Source of the DNA: Loripinus fragilis
Lineage: Eukaryota; Mollusca; Bivalvia; Lucinida; Lucinidae
Direction: 5' to 3'
Length of the DNA: 64,000 bases
Assembly: GCA_964019695.1 (NCBI GenBank)
Contig: OZ026524.1
Location: forward strand, 28,746,164-28,810,163
The position numbers and the translations under genes were made by a program. Each line of letters begins with the position of its first letter. The stretch's first letter is position 1. The notes under the pieces are model-generated. The model was not told where the DNA came from. It saw nothing but the letters and a program-made list of their open reading frames with translations, and did not search any database. Shown here in pieces: positions 14,201-28,300 of this stretch.

Positions 14201-14759
14201 TTTGTAATGTCAGCGCCTGTCAATATTCCTTCAAAAATTCAATTTTCCAAAAAATGCCTAAAATTGTGGAGAAACACTTCTTTTGATGAGTGGAACAAAT
14301 AATTTTGCCAAAAAATATTTTCTTAGTACAAATTGAGATAATACAAATTTTCACCATTTTTGTAAGTTCCGCGCCTGTAGATATTCCTTGCAAAATTTAA
14401 TTTTCCAAAAATTGCGTAAAATTGTGGAGAAACACTTTCTTTGATGAGTGGAACAAATAATTTTGCCAAAAAATATTTTCTTAGCACAAATTGAGATAAT
14501 ACAAATTTTCTCCATTTTTGTAAGGTCCGCGCCTGTCGATATTCCTTCAAAAATTCAATTTTCCAAAAATTGCCTAAAATTGTTGAGAAACTCTTCCTTT
14601 GATGAGTAGAACAAATAATTTTGCCAAAAAAAAAATTCTTTGCACAAATTAAGATAGTTCAAATTTTAACCACTTTGTAAGGTCCGGGCCTGTCGATATT
14701 CCTTCAAAAATTCAATTTTCCAAAAATTGCGTAAAATTGTGGAGAAACACTTCCTTTGA

Positions 14760-17700
14760 TGAGTGGAATAAATAATTTTGCAAAAAAATATTTTCTTAGC
14801 ACAAATTGAGATAATACAAATTTTCACCATTTTTGTAAGAAATGAGCCTGTCGAAATTCCTTCAAAAATTCTATTTTCCAAAGATTGCCTAAAATTAATT
14901 AGAAACTCTTCCTTTGATGAATGGAACAAATATTTTTGCCAAAAAATAATTTCTTAGCACAAATTAAGATAATACAAATTTTCACCATTTTAGTAATGTC
15001 AGCGCCTGTCAATATTCCTTCAAAAATTCAATTTTCCAAAAATTGCCTAAAATTGTGGAAAAACACTTCCTTTGATGAGTGGACCAAATAATTTTGCCAA
15101 AAACATTTTCTTTACACAAATTGAGATACAAATTTTCACCATTTTTGTAAGGTTCGCGCCTATTGATATTCCTTCAAAAATTCAATTTTCCAAAAATTGC
15201 CTTAAATTGTGGAGAAACACTTCCTTTGACAAGTGGAACAAATATTTTTGCCAAAAAATAATTTCTAAGCACAAATTAAGATAATAGAAATTTTCACCAT
15301 TTTTGTAATGTCAGCGCCTGTCAATATTCCTTCAAAAATTCAATTTTCCAAAAATTGTCTAAAATTGTGGAAAAACACTTCCTTTGATGAGTGGAAAAAA
15401 TAATTTTGCCAAAAAATAATTTCTTTGCACAATTTAAGATAGTTCAAATTTTCACCATTTTTGTAAAGGGCGCGCCTGTCGATATTCCTTCAAAAATTCA
15501 ATTTTCCAAAAATTGCCTAAAATTGTAGAGAAACACTTCTTTTGATGAGTGGTATAAATAATTTTGCCAAAAAATATTTTCTTAAAACAAATTAAGATAA
15601 TACAAATTTTCACCATTTTTGTAAGGTTCGCGCCTGTCGATATTCCTTCAAAAATTCAATTTTCCAAAAATTGCCTAAAATTGTAGAAAACACTTATTTT
15701 GATGAGTGGTATAAATAATTTTGCCAAAAAATATTTTCTTAGCACAAATTAAGATAATACAAATTTTCACCATTTTTGTAAGGTTCGCGCCATTCGATAT
15801 TCCTTCAAAAATTCAATTTTCCAAAAATTGCATAAAATTGTTGAGGAACACTTCCTTTGATGAGTGGAACAAATAATTTTGCCAAAAAATATTTTCTTAG
15901 CACAAATTGAATTAATACAAATTTTCACCATTTTTGTAAGGGTTGCGCCTGTCGATATTCCTTCAAAAATTCAATTTTCCAAAAATTGCCTAAAATTGTG
16001 GAGAAACACTTCCTTTGATGAGTGGAACAAATTATTTTGCCAAAAAATATTTTCTTAGCACAAATTGAGATAATACAAATTTTCACCATTTTTGTAAGGT
16101 CCGCGCCTGTCGATATTCCTTCAAAAATTCAATTTTCCAAAAATTGCGTAAAATTGTGGAGAAACACTTCCTTTGATGAGTGGAACAAATAATTTTGCCA
16201 AAAAATATTTTCTTAGCACAAATTAAGATAATACAAATTTTCACCATTTTTGTAAGGTCCGCGCCTGTCAATATTCCTTCAAAAATTCAATTTTCCAAAA
16301 ATTGCCTTAAATTGTGGAGGAACACTTCCTTTGATAAGCGGAACAAATAATTTTGACAAAAAAATATTTTCTTTGCACAATTTAAGATAGTTCAAATATT
16401 CACCATTTTTGTAAGGTCGGCCCCTGTCGATATTCCTTCGAAAATTCAATTTTCCAAAAATTGCATAAAATTGTGGAGAAACACTTCCTTTGATGAGTGG
16501 AACAAATAATTTTGCCAAAAAATAATTTCTTAGCACAAATTAAGATAATACAGATTTTCATCATTTTTGTAAGGTCCGTGCCTGTCGATATTCCTTCAAA
16601 AATTCAATTTTCCAAAAATTGCCTAAAATTGTGGAGGAACACTTCCTTTGATGAGTGGAACAAATAATTTTGACAAAAAATATTTTCTTTGCACAATTTA
16701 AGATAGTTCAAATATTCACCATTTTTGTAAGGTCCGCGCCTGTCGATATTCCTTCAAAAATTCAATTTTCCAAAAATTGCCTTAAATTGTGGAGAAACAC
16801 TTCCTTTGATGAGTGGAACAAATAATTTTGCCAAAAAATAATTTCTTTGCACAATTTAAGATAGTTCAAATTTTCACCATTTTTGTAAGGGGCTCGCCTG
16901 TCGATATTCCTTCAAAAATTCAATTTTCCAAAAATTGCCTAAAATTGTGGAGAAACGCTTCTTTTGATGAGTGGAATAAATAATTTTGCAAAAAAATATT
17001 TTCTTAGCACAAATTGAGATAATACAAATTTTCACCATTTTTGTAAGAAATGAGCCTGTCGAAATTCCTTCAAAAATTCTATTTTCCAAAGATTGCCTAA
17101 AATTAATTAGAAACTCTTCCTTTGATGAATGGAACAAATATTTTTGCCAAAAAATAATTTCTTAGCACAAATTAAGATAATACAAATTTTCACCATTTTA
17201 GTAATGTCAGCGCCTGTCAATATTCCTTCAAAAATTCAATTTTCCAAAAATTGCCTAAAATTGTGGAAAAACACTTCCTTTGATGAGTGGACCAAATAAT
17301 TTTGCCAAAAACATTTTCTTTACACAAATTGAGATACAAATTTTCACCATTTTTGTAAGGTTCGCGCCTATTGATATTCCTTCAAAAATTCAATTTTCCA
17401 AAAATTGCCTTAAATTGTGGAGAAACACTTCCTTTGACAAGTGGAACAAACATTTTTGCCAAAAAATAATTTTTTAGCACAAATTAAGATAATACAAATT
17501 TTCACCATTTTTGTAATGTCAGCGCCTGTCAATATTCCTTCAAAAATTCAATTTTCCAAAAATTGCCTAAAATTGTGGAAAAACACTTCCTTTGATGAGT
17601 GGAACAAATAATTTTGCCAAAAAATAATTTCTTTGCACAATTTAAGATAGTTCAAATTTTCACCATTTTTGTAAAGGGCGCGCCTGTCGATATTCCTTCA

Positions 17701-19175
17701 AAAATTCAATTTTCCAAAAATTGCCTAAAATTGTAGAGAAACACTTCTTTTGATGAGTGGTATAAATAATTTTGCCAAAAAATATTTTCTTAAAACAAAT
17801 TAAGATAATACAAATTTTCACCATTTTTGTAAGGTTCGCGCCTGTCGATATTCCTTCAAAAATTCAATTTTCCAAAAATTGCCTAAAATTGTAGAAAACA
17901 CTTATTTTGATGAGTGGTATAAATAATTTTGCCAAAAAATATTTTCTTAGCACAAATTAAGATAATACAAATTTTCACCATTTTTGTAAGGTTCGCGCCA
18001 TTCGATATTCCTTCAAAAATTCAATTTTCCAAAAATTGCATAAAATTGTTGAGGAACACTTCCTTTGATGAGTGGAACAAATAATTTTGCCAAAAAATAT
18101 TTTCTTAGCACAAATTGAATTAATACAAATTTTCACCATTTTTGTAAGGTCTGCGCCTGTCGATATTCCTTCAAAAATTCAATTTTCCAAAAATTGCCTA
18201 AAATTGTGGAGAAACACTTCCTTTGATGAGTGGAACAAATTATTTTGCCAAAAAATATTTTCTTAGCACAAATTGAGATAATACAAATTTTCACCATTTT
18301 TGTAAGGTCCGCGCCTGTCGATATTCCTTCAAAAATTCAATTTTCCAAAAATTGCGTAAAATTGTGGAGAAACACTTCCTTTGATGAGTGGAACAAATAA
18401 TTTTGCCAAAAAATATTTTCTTAGCACAAATTAAGATAATACAAATTTTCACCATTTTTGTAAGGTCCGCGCCTGTCAATATTCCTTCAAAAATTCAATT
18501 TTCCAAAAATTGCCTTAAATTGTGGAGGAACACTTCCTTTGATAAGTGGAACAAATAATTTTGACAAAAAAATATTTTCTTAGCACAATTTAAGATAGTT
18601 CAAATATTCACCATTTTTGTAAGGTCGGCGCCTGTCGATATTCCTTCGAAAATTCAATTTTCCAAAAATTGCATAAAATTGTGGAGAAACACTTCCTTTG
18701 ATGAGTGGAACAAATAATTTTGCCAAAAAATAATTTCTTAGCACAAATTAAGATAATACAGATTTTCACCATTTTTGTAAGGTCCGTGCCTGTCGATATT
18801 CCTTCAAAAATTCAATTTTCCAAAAATTGCCTAAAATTGTGGAGGAACACTTCCTTTGATGAGTGGAACAAATAATTTTGACAAAAAATATTTTCTTAGC
18901 ACAATTTAAGATAGTTCAAATATTCACCATTTTTGTAAGGTCCGCGCCTGTCGATATTCCTTCAAAAATTCAATTTTCCAAAAATTGCCTTAAATTGTGG
19001 AGAAACACTTCCTTTGATGAGTGGAACAAATAATTTTGCCAAAAAATAATTTCTTTGCACAATTTAAGATAGTTCAAATTTTCACCATTTTGTAAGGGGC
19101 TCGCCTGTCGATATTCCTTCAAAAATTCAATTTTCCAAAAATTGCCTAAAATTGTGGAGAAACGCTTCTTTTGAT
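14760..19175 (+). repeat. 2,208-bp (14-unit) higher-order tandem duplication
   Basis: About 14760-16967 and 16968-19175 are near-identical over 14 consecutive units. Private variants recur at exactly 2208 bp, including the aaatgagcctgtcgaaattc unit, the gagatacaaatt deletion and the cgccattcgatattcc unit. Both copies end in the ggggctcgcctgtcg unit with gagaaacgc. Confidence 0.85.
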
Positions 19176-22100
19176 GAGTGGTATAAATAATTTTGCCAAA
19201 AAATATTTTCTTAGCACAAATTAAGATAGTTCAAATTTTCACCATTTTTGTAAGGTCCGCACCTGTCGATATTCCTTCAAAAATTCAATTTTCCTAAGAT
19301 TGCGTAAAATTGTGGAGGAACACTTCCTTTGATGAGTGGAACAAATAATTTTGCCAAAAATTATTTTCTTAGCACAAATTGAGATAATACAAATTTTCAC
19401 CATTTTTGTAAGGCTCGTGCCTGTCGATATTCCTTCAAAAATTCAATTTTCCAAAAATTGTGTAAAATTGTAGAGAAACACTTCCTTTGATGAGTGGAAC
19501 AAATAATTTTGCCAAAAAATATTTTCTTAGCACAAATTGAGAAAATATAAATTTTCACAATTTTTGTAAGGTCGGCGCCTGTCGATATTCCTTCAAAAAT
19601 TGCCTTAAATTGTGGAAAAACTCTTCCTTTGATGAGTGGAACAAATAATTTTGCCAAAAAATAATTTCTTTGCACAATTTAAGATTGTTCAAATTTTCAC
19701 CATTTTTGTAAGGTCCGCGCATATGGATATTCCTTCAAAAATTCAATTTTCCAAAAATTGCGTTAAATTGTGGAGAAACACTTTCTTTGATGAGTGGAAC
19801 AAATTATTTTGCCAAAAAATATTTTCTTAGCACAAATTGAGATAATACAAATTTTCACAATTTTTTGTAAGGTCCGGGCCTGTCGATATTCCTTCAAAAA
19901 TTCAATTTTCCAAAAATTGCGTTAAATTGTGGAGATACACTCCCTTTAATGAGTGGAATAAATAATTTTGCCAAAAAATATTTTCTGAGCACCAATAAAG
20001 ATAATACAAATTTTCACCATTTTTGTAAGGATCGCGCCTGTCGATATTCCTTCAAAAATTCAATTTTCCTAAAATTGCCTAAAATTGTGGAGAAACTCTT
20101 TCTTTGATGAGTGGAACAAATGATTTTGCCAAAAAATAATTTCTTTGCACAATTTAATATAGTTCAAATTTTCACCATTTTGTAAGGGTCGCGCCTGTCG
20201 ATATTCCTTCAAAAATTCAATTTTCCAAAAATTGCCTAAAATTGTGGAGAAACACTTCTTTTGATGAGTGGTATAAATAATTTTGCCAAAAAATATTTTC
20301 TTAGCACAAATTAAGATAATACAAATTTTCACCATTTTTGTAAGGTCTGCACCTGTCGATATTCCTTCAAAAATTCAATTTTCCTAAAATTGCGTAAAAT
20401 TGTGGAGGAACACTTCCTTTGATGAGTGGAACAAATAATTTTGCCAAAAATTATTTTCTTAGCACAAATTGAGATAATACAAATTTTCACCATTTTTTTA
20501 AGGCTCGTGCCTGTCGATATTCCTTCAAAAATTCAATTTTCCAAAAATTGTGTAAAATTGTAGAGAAACACTTCCTTTGATGAGTGGAACAAATAATTTT
20601 GCCAAAAAATATTTTCTTTGCACAATTTAAGATAGTTCAAATATTCACCATTTTTGTAAGGTCCCCGCCTGTCGATATTCCTTCAAAAATTCAATTTTTT
20701 AAAAATTGCCTAAAATTGTGGAGAAACACTTCTTTTGATGAGTGGTATAAATAATTTTGCCCAAAAATATTTTCTTAGCACAAATTAAGATAATACAAAT
20801 TTTCACCATTTTTGTAAGGTCCGCCCCTGTCGATATTCCTTCAAAAATTCAATTTTCCAAAAATTGCCTTAAATTGTGGAGAAACTCTTCCTTTGATGAG
20901 TGGAACAAATAATTTTGCCAAAAAATAATTTCTTTGCACAATTTAAGATAGTTCAAATTTTCACCATTTTTGTAAGGGACGCGCCTGTCGATATTCCATC
21001 AAAAATTCAATTTTTTAAAAATTGCCTAAAATTGTGGAGAAACACTTCTTTTGATGAGTGGTATAATTAATTTTGCCAAAAAATATTTTCTTAGCACAAA
21101 TTAAGATAATACAAATTTTCACCATTTTTGTAAGGTCCGCGCCTGTCGATATTCCTTCAAAAATTCAATTTTCCTAAAATTGCGTAAAATTGGGGAGGAA
21201 CACTTCCTTTGATGAGTGGAACAAATAATTTTGCCAAAAATTATTTTCTTAGTACAAATTGAGATAATACAAATTTTCACCATTTTTGTAAGGTCAGCGC
21301 CTGTCGATATTCCTTCAAAAGTTCGATTTTCCAAAAATTGCGTAAAATTGTGGAGAAACACTTCCTTTGATGAGAGGAACAAATAATTTTGCCAAAAATA
21401 TTTTCTTAGCACAAATTGAGATAATACAAATTTTCACCATTTTTGTAAGGTTCGCGCCTGTCGATATTGCTTCAAAAATTCAATTTTCCAAAAATTGCGT
21501 AAAATTGTGGAGAAGCACTTCCTTTGATAAGTTGAACAAATAATTTTGCCAAAAAATATTTTCTTAGCTCAAATTGAGATATACAAATTTTCACCATTTT
21601 TGTAAGGGGCGTGCCTGTCTATATTCCCTCAAAAATCAATTTTCCAAAAATTGCCAAAAATTATGGAAAAACTCTTCCTTTGATGAGTGGAACAAATAAG
21701 TTTGCCAAAAAATATTTTCTTAGCACAAATTGAGATAATACAAATTTTCACCATTTTTGTAAGGTTCGCGCTTGTTGATATTCCTTCAAAAATTCAATTT
21801 TCCAAAAATTGCCTTAAATTGTGGAGAAACACTTCTTTTGATGAGTGGAACAAATAATTTTGCCAAAAAATATTTTCTTAGCACAAATTGAGATAATACA
21901 AATTTTCACCATTTTTGTAAGTTCCGCGCCTGTAGATATTCCTTCCAAAATTTAATTTTCCAAAAATTGCGTAAAATTGTGGAGAAACACTTCCTTTGAT
22001 GAGTGGAACAAATAATTTTGCCAAAAAATATTTTCTTAGCACAAATTGAGATAATACAAATTTTCACCATTTTTGTAAGGTCCGCGCCTGTCAATATTCC

Positions 22101-25100
22101 TTCAAAAATTCAATTTTCCAAAAATTGCCTAAAATTGTGGAGAAACACTTCTTTTGTTGAGTGGAACAAATAATTTTGCCAAAAAATAATTTCTTTGCAC
22201 AATTTAAGATAGTTCAAATTTTCACCATTTTTGTAAGGGGCTCGCCTGTCGATATTCCTTCAAAAATTCAATTTTCCAAAAATTGCCTAAAATTGTGGAG
22301 AAACGCTTCTTTTGATGAGTGGTATAAATAATTTTGCCAAAAAATATTTTCTTAGCACAAATTAAGATAGTTCAAATTTTCACCATTTTTGTAAGGTCCG
22401 CACCTGTCGATATTCCTTCAAAAATTCAATTTTCCTAAGATTGCGTAAAATTGTGGAGGAACACTTCCTTTGATGAGTGGAACAAATAATTTTGCCAAAA
22501 ATTATTTGTTTAGCACAAATTGAGATAATACAAATTTTCACCATTTTTGTAAGGCTCGTGCCTGTCGATATTCCTTCAAAAATTCAATTTTCCAAAAATT
22601 GTGTAAAATTGTAGAGAAACACTTCCTTTGATGAGTGGAACAAATAATTTTGCCAAAAAATATTTTCTTAGCACAAATTGAGAAAATATAAATTTTCACA
22701 ATTTTTGTAAGGTCGGCGCCTGTCGATATTCCTTCAAAAATTGCCTTAAATTGTGGAAAAACTCTTCCTTTGATGAGTGGAACAAATAATTTTGCCAAAA
22801 AATAATTTCTTTGCACAATTTAAGATTGTTCAAATTTTCACCATTTTTGTAAGGTCCGCGCATATGGATATTCCTTCAAAAATTCAATTTTCCAAAAATT
22901 GCGTTAAATTGTGGAGAAACACTTTCTTTGATGAGTGGAACAAATTATTTTGCCAAAAAATATTTTCTTAGCACAAATTGAGATAATACAAATTTTCACA
23001 ATTTTTTGTAAGGTCCGGGCCTGTCGATATTCCTTCAAAAATTCAATTTTCCAAAAATTGCGTTAAATTGTGGAGATACACTCCCTTTAATGAGTGGAAT
23101 AAATAATTTTGCCAAAAAATATTTTCTGAGCACCAATAAAGATAATACAAATTTTCACCATTTTTGTAAGGATCGCGCCTGTCGATATTCCTTCGAAAAT
23201 TCAATTTTCCTAAAATTGCCTAAAATTGTGGAGAAACTCTTTCTTTGATGAGTGGAACAAATGATTTTGCCAAAAAATAATTTCTTTGCACAATTTAATA
23301 TAGTTCAAATTTTCACCATTTTGTAAGGTCCGCGCCTGTCGATATTCCTTCAAAAATTCAATTTTCCAAAAATTGCCTAAAATTGTGGAGAAACACTTCT
23401 TTTGATGAGTGGTCTAAATAATTTTGCCAAAAAATATTTTCTTAGCACAAATTAAGATAATACAAATTTTCACCATTTTTGTAAGGTCTGCACCTGTCGA
23501 TATTCCTTCAAAAATTCAATTTTCCTAAAATTGCGTAAAATTGTGGAGGAACACTTCCTTTGATGAGTGGAACAAATAATTTTGCCAAAAATTATTTTCT
23601 TAGCACAAATTGAGATAATACAAATTTTCACCATTTTTGTAAGGCTCGTGCCTGTCGATATTCCTTCAAAAATTCAATTTTCCAAAAATTGTGTAAAATT
23701 GTAGAGAAACACTTCCTTTGATGAGTGGAACAAATAATTTTGCCAAAAAATATTTTCTTTGCACAATTTAAGATAGTTCAAATATTCACCATTTTTGTAA
23801 GGTCCCCGCCTGTCGATATTCCTTCAAAAATTCAATTTTTTAAAAATTGCCTAAAATTGTGGAGAAACACTTCTTTTGATGAGTGGTATAAATAATTTTG
23901 CCAAAAAATATTTTCTTAGCACAAATTAAGATAATACAAATTTTCACCATTTTTGTAAGGTCCGCCCCTGTCGATATTCCTTCAAAAATTCAATTTTCCA
24001 AAAATTGCCTTAAATTGTGGAGAAACTCTTCCTTTGATGAGTGGAACAAATAATTTTGCCAAAAAATAATTTCTTTGCACAATTTAAGATAGTTTAAATT
24101 TTCACCATTTTTGTAAGGGACGCGCCTGTCGATATTCCATCAAAAATTCAATTTTTTAAAAATTGCCTAAAATTGTGGAGAAACACTTCTTTTGATGAGT
24201 GGTATAATTAATTTTGCCAAAAAATATTTTCTTAGCACAAATTAAGATAATACAAATTTTCACCATTTTTGTAAGGTCCGCGCCTGTCGATATTCCTTCA
24301 AAAATTCAATTTTCCTAAAATTGCGTAAAATTGGGGAGGAACACTTCCTTTGATGAGTGGAACAAATAATTTTGCCAAAAATTATTTTCTTAGTACAAAT
24401 TGAGATAATACAAATTTTCACCATTTTTGTAAGGTCAGCGCCTGTCGATATTCCTTCAAAAGTTCGATTTTCCAAAAATTGCGTAAAATTGTGGAGAAAC
24501 ACTTCCTTTGATGAGAGGAACAAATAATTTTGCCAAAAATATTTTCTTAGCACAAATTGAGATAATACAAATTTTCACCATTTTTGTAAGGTTCGCGCCT
24601 GTCGATATTGCTTCAAAAATTCAATTTTCCAAAAATTGCGTAAAATTGTGGAGAAGCACTTCCTTTGATAAGTTGAACAAATAATTTTGCCAAAAAATAT
24701 TTTCTTAGCTCAAATTGAGATATACAAATTTTCACCATTTTTGTAAGGGGCGTGCCTGTCTATATTCCCTCAAAAATCAATTTTCCAAAAATTGCCAAAA
24801 ATTATGGAAAAACTCTTCCTTTGATGAGTGGAACAAATAAGTTTGCCAAAAAATATTTTCTTAGCACAAATTGAGATAATACAAATTTTCACCATTTTTG
24901 TAAGGTTCGCGCCTGTTGATATTCCTTCAAAAATTCAATTTTCCAAAAATTGCCTTAAATTGTGGAGAAACACTTCTTTTGATGAGTGGAACAAATAATT
25001 TTGCCAAAAAATATTTTCTTAGCACAAATTGAGATAATACAAATTTTCACCATTTTTGTAAGTTCCGCGCCTGTAGATATTCCTTCCAAAATTTAATTTT

Positions 25101-25321
25101 CCAAAAATTGCGTAAAATTGTGGAGAAACACTTCCTTTGATGAGTGGAACAAATAAGTTTGCCAAAAAATATTTTCTTAGCACAAATTGAGATAATACAA
25201 ATTTTCACCATTTTTGTAAGGTCCGCGCCTGTCAATATTCCTTCAAAAATTCAATTTTCCAAAAATTGCCTAAAATTGTGGAGAAACACTTCTTTTGTTG
25301 AGTGGAACAAATAATTTTGCC
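19040..25321 (+). repeat. 3,141-bp (20-unit) higher-order tandem duplication
   Basis: About 19040-22180 and 22181-25321 match at a constant offset of 3141 bp. They share rare variants: the cgcatatggatattcc unit, the gagcaccaataaag unit, the ttttttaaaaattgcc units and the tataattaattttgcc unit. Only scattered single-base differences are visible, so this is the youngest large event in the array. Confidence 0.88.
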
Positions 25322-28300
25322 CAAAGATATTTTCTTTACACAAATTAAGATAATACAAATTTTCACCATTTTTGTAAGGTCAGCGCCTGTCGATATTTCT
25401 TCTAAAATTCAATTTTCAAAAAATTACCTTAAACTGTGGAGAAACTCTTCCTTTGATGAGTAGAACAAATAATTTTGCCAAAAAAAAATTTCTTTGCACA
25501 ATTTAAGATAGTTCAAATTTTCACCACTTTGTAAGGTCTTGGCCTGTCGATATTCCTTCAAAAATTCAATTTTCCAAAAATTGCGTAAAATTGTGGAGAA
25601 ACACTTCCTTTGATGAGTGGAAAAAATAATTTTGCAAAAAAATATTTTCTTAGCTCAAATTAAGATAATACAAATTTTCACCATTTTTTGTAAGGTTTGC
25701 GCCTGTCGATATTCCTTCAAAAATTCAATTTTCCAAAAATTGCGTAAAATTGTGGAGAAGCAATTCCTTTGATGAGTTGAACAAAAAATTTTGCCAAAAA
25801 ATATTTTCTTAGCACAAATTGAGATAATACAAATTTTCACCATTTTTGAAAGAAATGAGCCTGTCGATATTCCTTCAAAAATTCAATTTTCCAAAGATTG
25901 CCTAAAATTAATAAGAAACTCTTCCTTTGATGAGTGGAACAAATAATTTTGCCAAAAAATAATTTTGCACAATTTAAGATAGTTCAAATTTTCACCAGTT
26001 TTGTAAGGTCCGTGCCTGTCAATATTCCTTCAAAAATTCAATTTTCCAAAAATTGCCTGAAATTGTGGAGAAACACTTCTTTTGATGAGTGGAACAAATA
26101 ATTTTGCCAAAAAATATTTTCTAAGCACAAATTGAGATAATACAAATTTTCACCATTTTTGTAAGGTTCGCGCCTGTGAATATTCCTTCAAAAATTCAAT
26201 TTTCCAAAAATTGCCTAAAATTGTGGAGAAACACTTCTTTTGTTGAGTGGAACAAATAATTTTGCCCGAAAATATTTTCTTGACACAAATTGAGATAATA
26301 CAAATTTTCACCATTTTTGTAAGGTTCGCGCCTATCGGTATTCCTTCAAAAATTCAATTTTCCAAAAATTGCCTTAAATTGTGGAGAAACTCTTCCTTTG
26401 ATAAGTGGAACAAATATTTTTGCCAAAAAATAATTTCTAAGCACAAATTAAGATAATAGAAATTTTCACCATTTTTGTAATGTCAGCGCCTGTGGATATT
26501 CCTTCAAAAATTCAATTTTCCAAAAATTGTCTAAAATTGTGGAAAAACACTTCTTTTGATAATGGAAAAATCAATTTTGCCAAAAAATATTTTCTTAGCA
26601 CAAATTGAGATAATACTTTTTTTCACCATTTTTGTAAGATCTGCGCCTGTCGATATTCCTTAAAAAATTCAATTTTCCAAAGATTGCCTAAAATTTATTA
26701 GAAACTCTTCCTTTGACGAGTGGAACAAATAATTTTGCCAAAAAATAATTTCTTTGCACAATTTAAGATAGTTCAAATTTCCACCATTTTTGTAAGGTCC
26801 GTGCCTGTCGATATTCCTTCAAAAATTCAATTTTCCAAAAATTGCGTAAAATTGTGGAGGAACACTTCCTTTAATGAGTGGAATAAATAATTTTGCCAAA
26901 AAAAATTTTGCACAATTTAAGATAGTTCAAATTTTCACCAATTTTGTAAGGTCCGCGCCTGTCAATATTCCTTCAAAAATTTATTAAATTGTGGAGAAAC
27001 ACTTCTTTTGATGAGTGGAACAAATAATTTTGCCAAAAAATATTTTCTTAGCACAAATTGAGATAATACAAAATTTCACCATTTTTGTAAGGGACGAACC
27101 TGTCGATATTCCTTCAAAAATTCAATTTTCCAAAAATTGCCCTATTAAATTGTGGGGAAACTTTTCCTTTGATGAGTGGAACAAATAATTTTGCCAAAAA
27201 ATAATTTCTTTGCACAATTTAAGATAGTTCAAATTTTCACCATTTTTGTAAGATCCGCGCCTGTGGACATTTCTTCAAAAATTCAATTTTCCAAAAATTG
27301 CCTAAAATTGTGGAGAATCACTTCTTTTGTTGAGTGGAACAAATAATTTTGCCAAAAATATTTTCTTAGCACAAATTGAGATAATACAAATTTTCACCAC
27401 TTTATAAGGGATGCGCCTGTTGATATTCCTTCAAAAATTCAATTCTCCAAAAATTGCGTAAAATTGTGGAGAAACACTTCTTTTGTTGAGTGGAACAAAT
27501 AATTTTGCCCAAAGATATTTTCTTTACACAAATTAAGATAATACAAATTTTCACCATTTTTGTAAGGTCAGCGCCTGTCGATATTTCTTCAAAAATTCAA
27601 TTTTCAAAAAATTACCTTAAACTGTGGAGAAACTCTTCCTTTGATGAGTAGAACAAATAATTTTGCCAAAAAAAATTTCTTTGCACAATTTAAGATAGTT
27701 CAATTTTTCACCACTTTGTGAGGTCTGGGCCTGTCGATATTCCTTCAAAAATTCAATTTTCCAAAAATTGCGTAAAATTGTGGAGAAACACTTCCTTTGA
27801 TTAGTGGAACAAATTATTTTGCCAAAAAATATTTTCTTAGCACAAATTGAGATAATACAAATTTTCACCATTTTTGTTCAAAAATTCAATTTTCCAAAAA
27901 TTGCCTAAAATTGTGGAGAAACACTTCCTTTGATGAGTGGAACAAATAATTTTGCATAAAAATAATTTCTTTGCACAATTTAAGATAGTTCAAATTTTCA
28001 CCATTTTTATCAGGTCCGCGCCTATGGATATTCCTTCAAAAATTCGATTTTCAAAAATTGCCTAAAATTGTGGAGGAACACTTCCTTTGATGAGTGGAAC
28101 AAATAATTTTGACAAAATAAATTTTCTTTGCACAATTTAAGATATTTCAAATATTCACCATTTTTGGAAGGTTCGCGCCTGTCGATATTCCTTCAAAAAT
28201 TCAATTTTCCAAAATTGCGTTTAATTGTGGAGAAACACTTCCTTTGATGAGTGGAACAAACTTTTTTACCAAAAAATATTTTCTTAGCACCAATTGAGAT

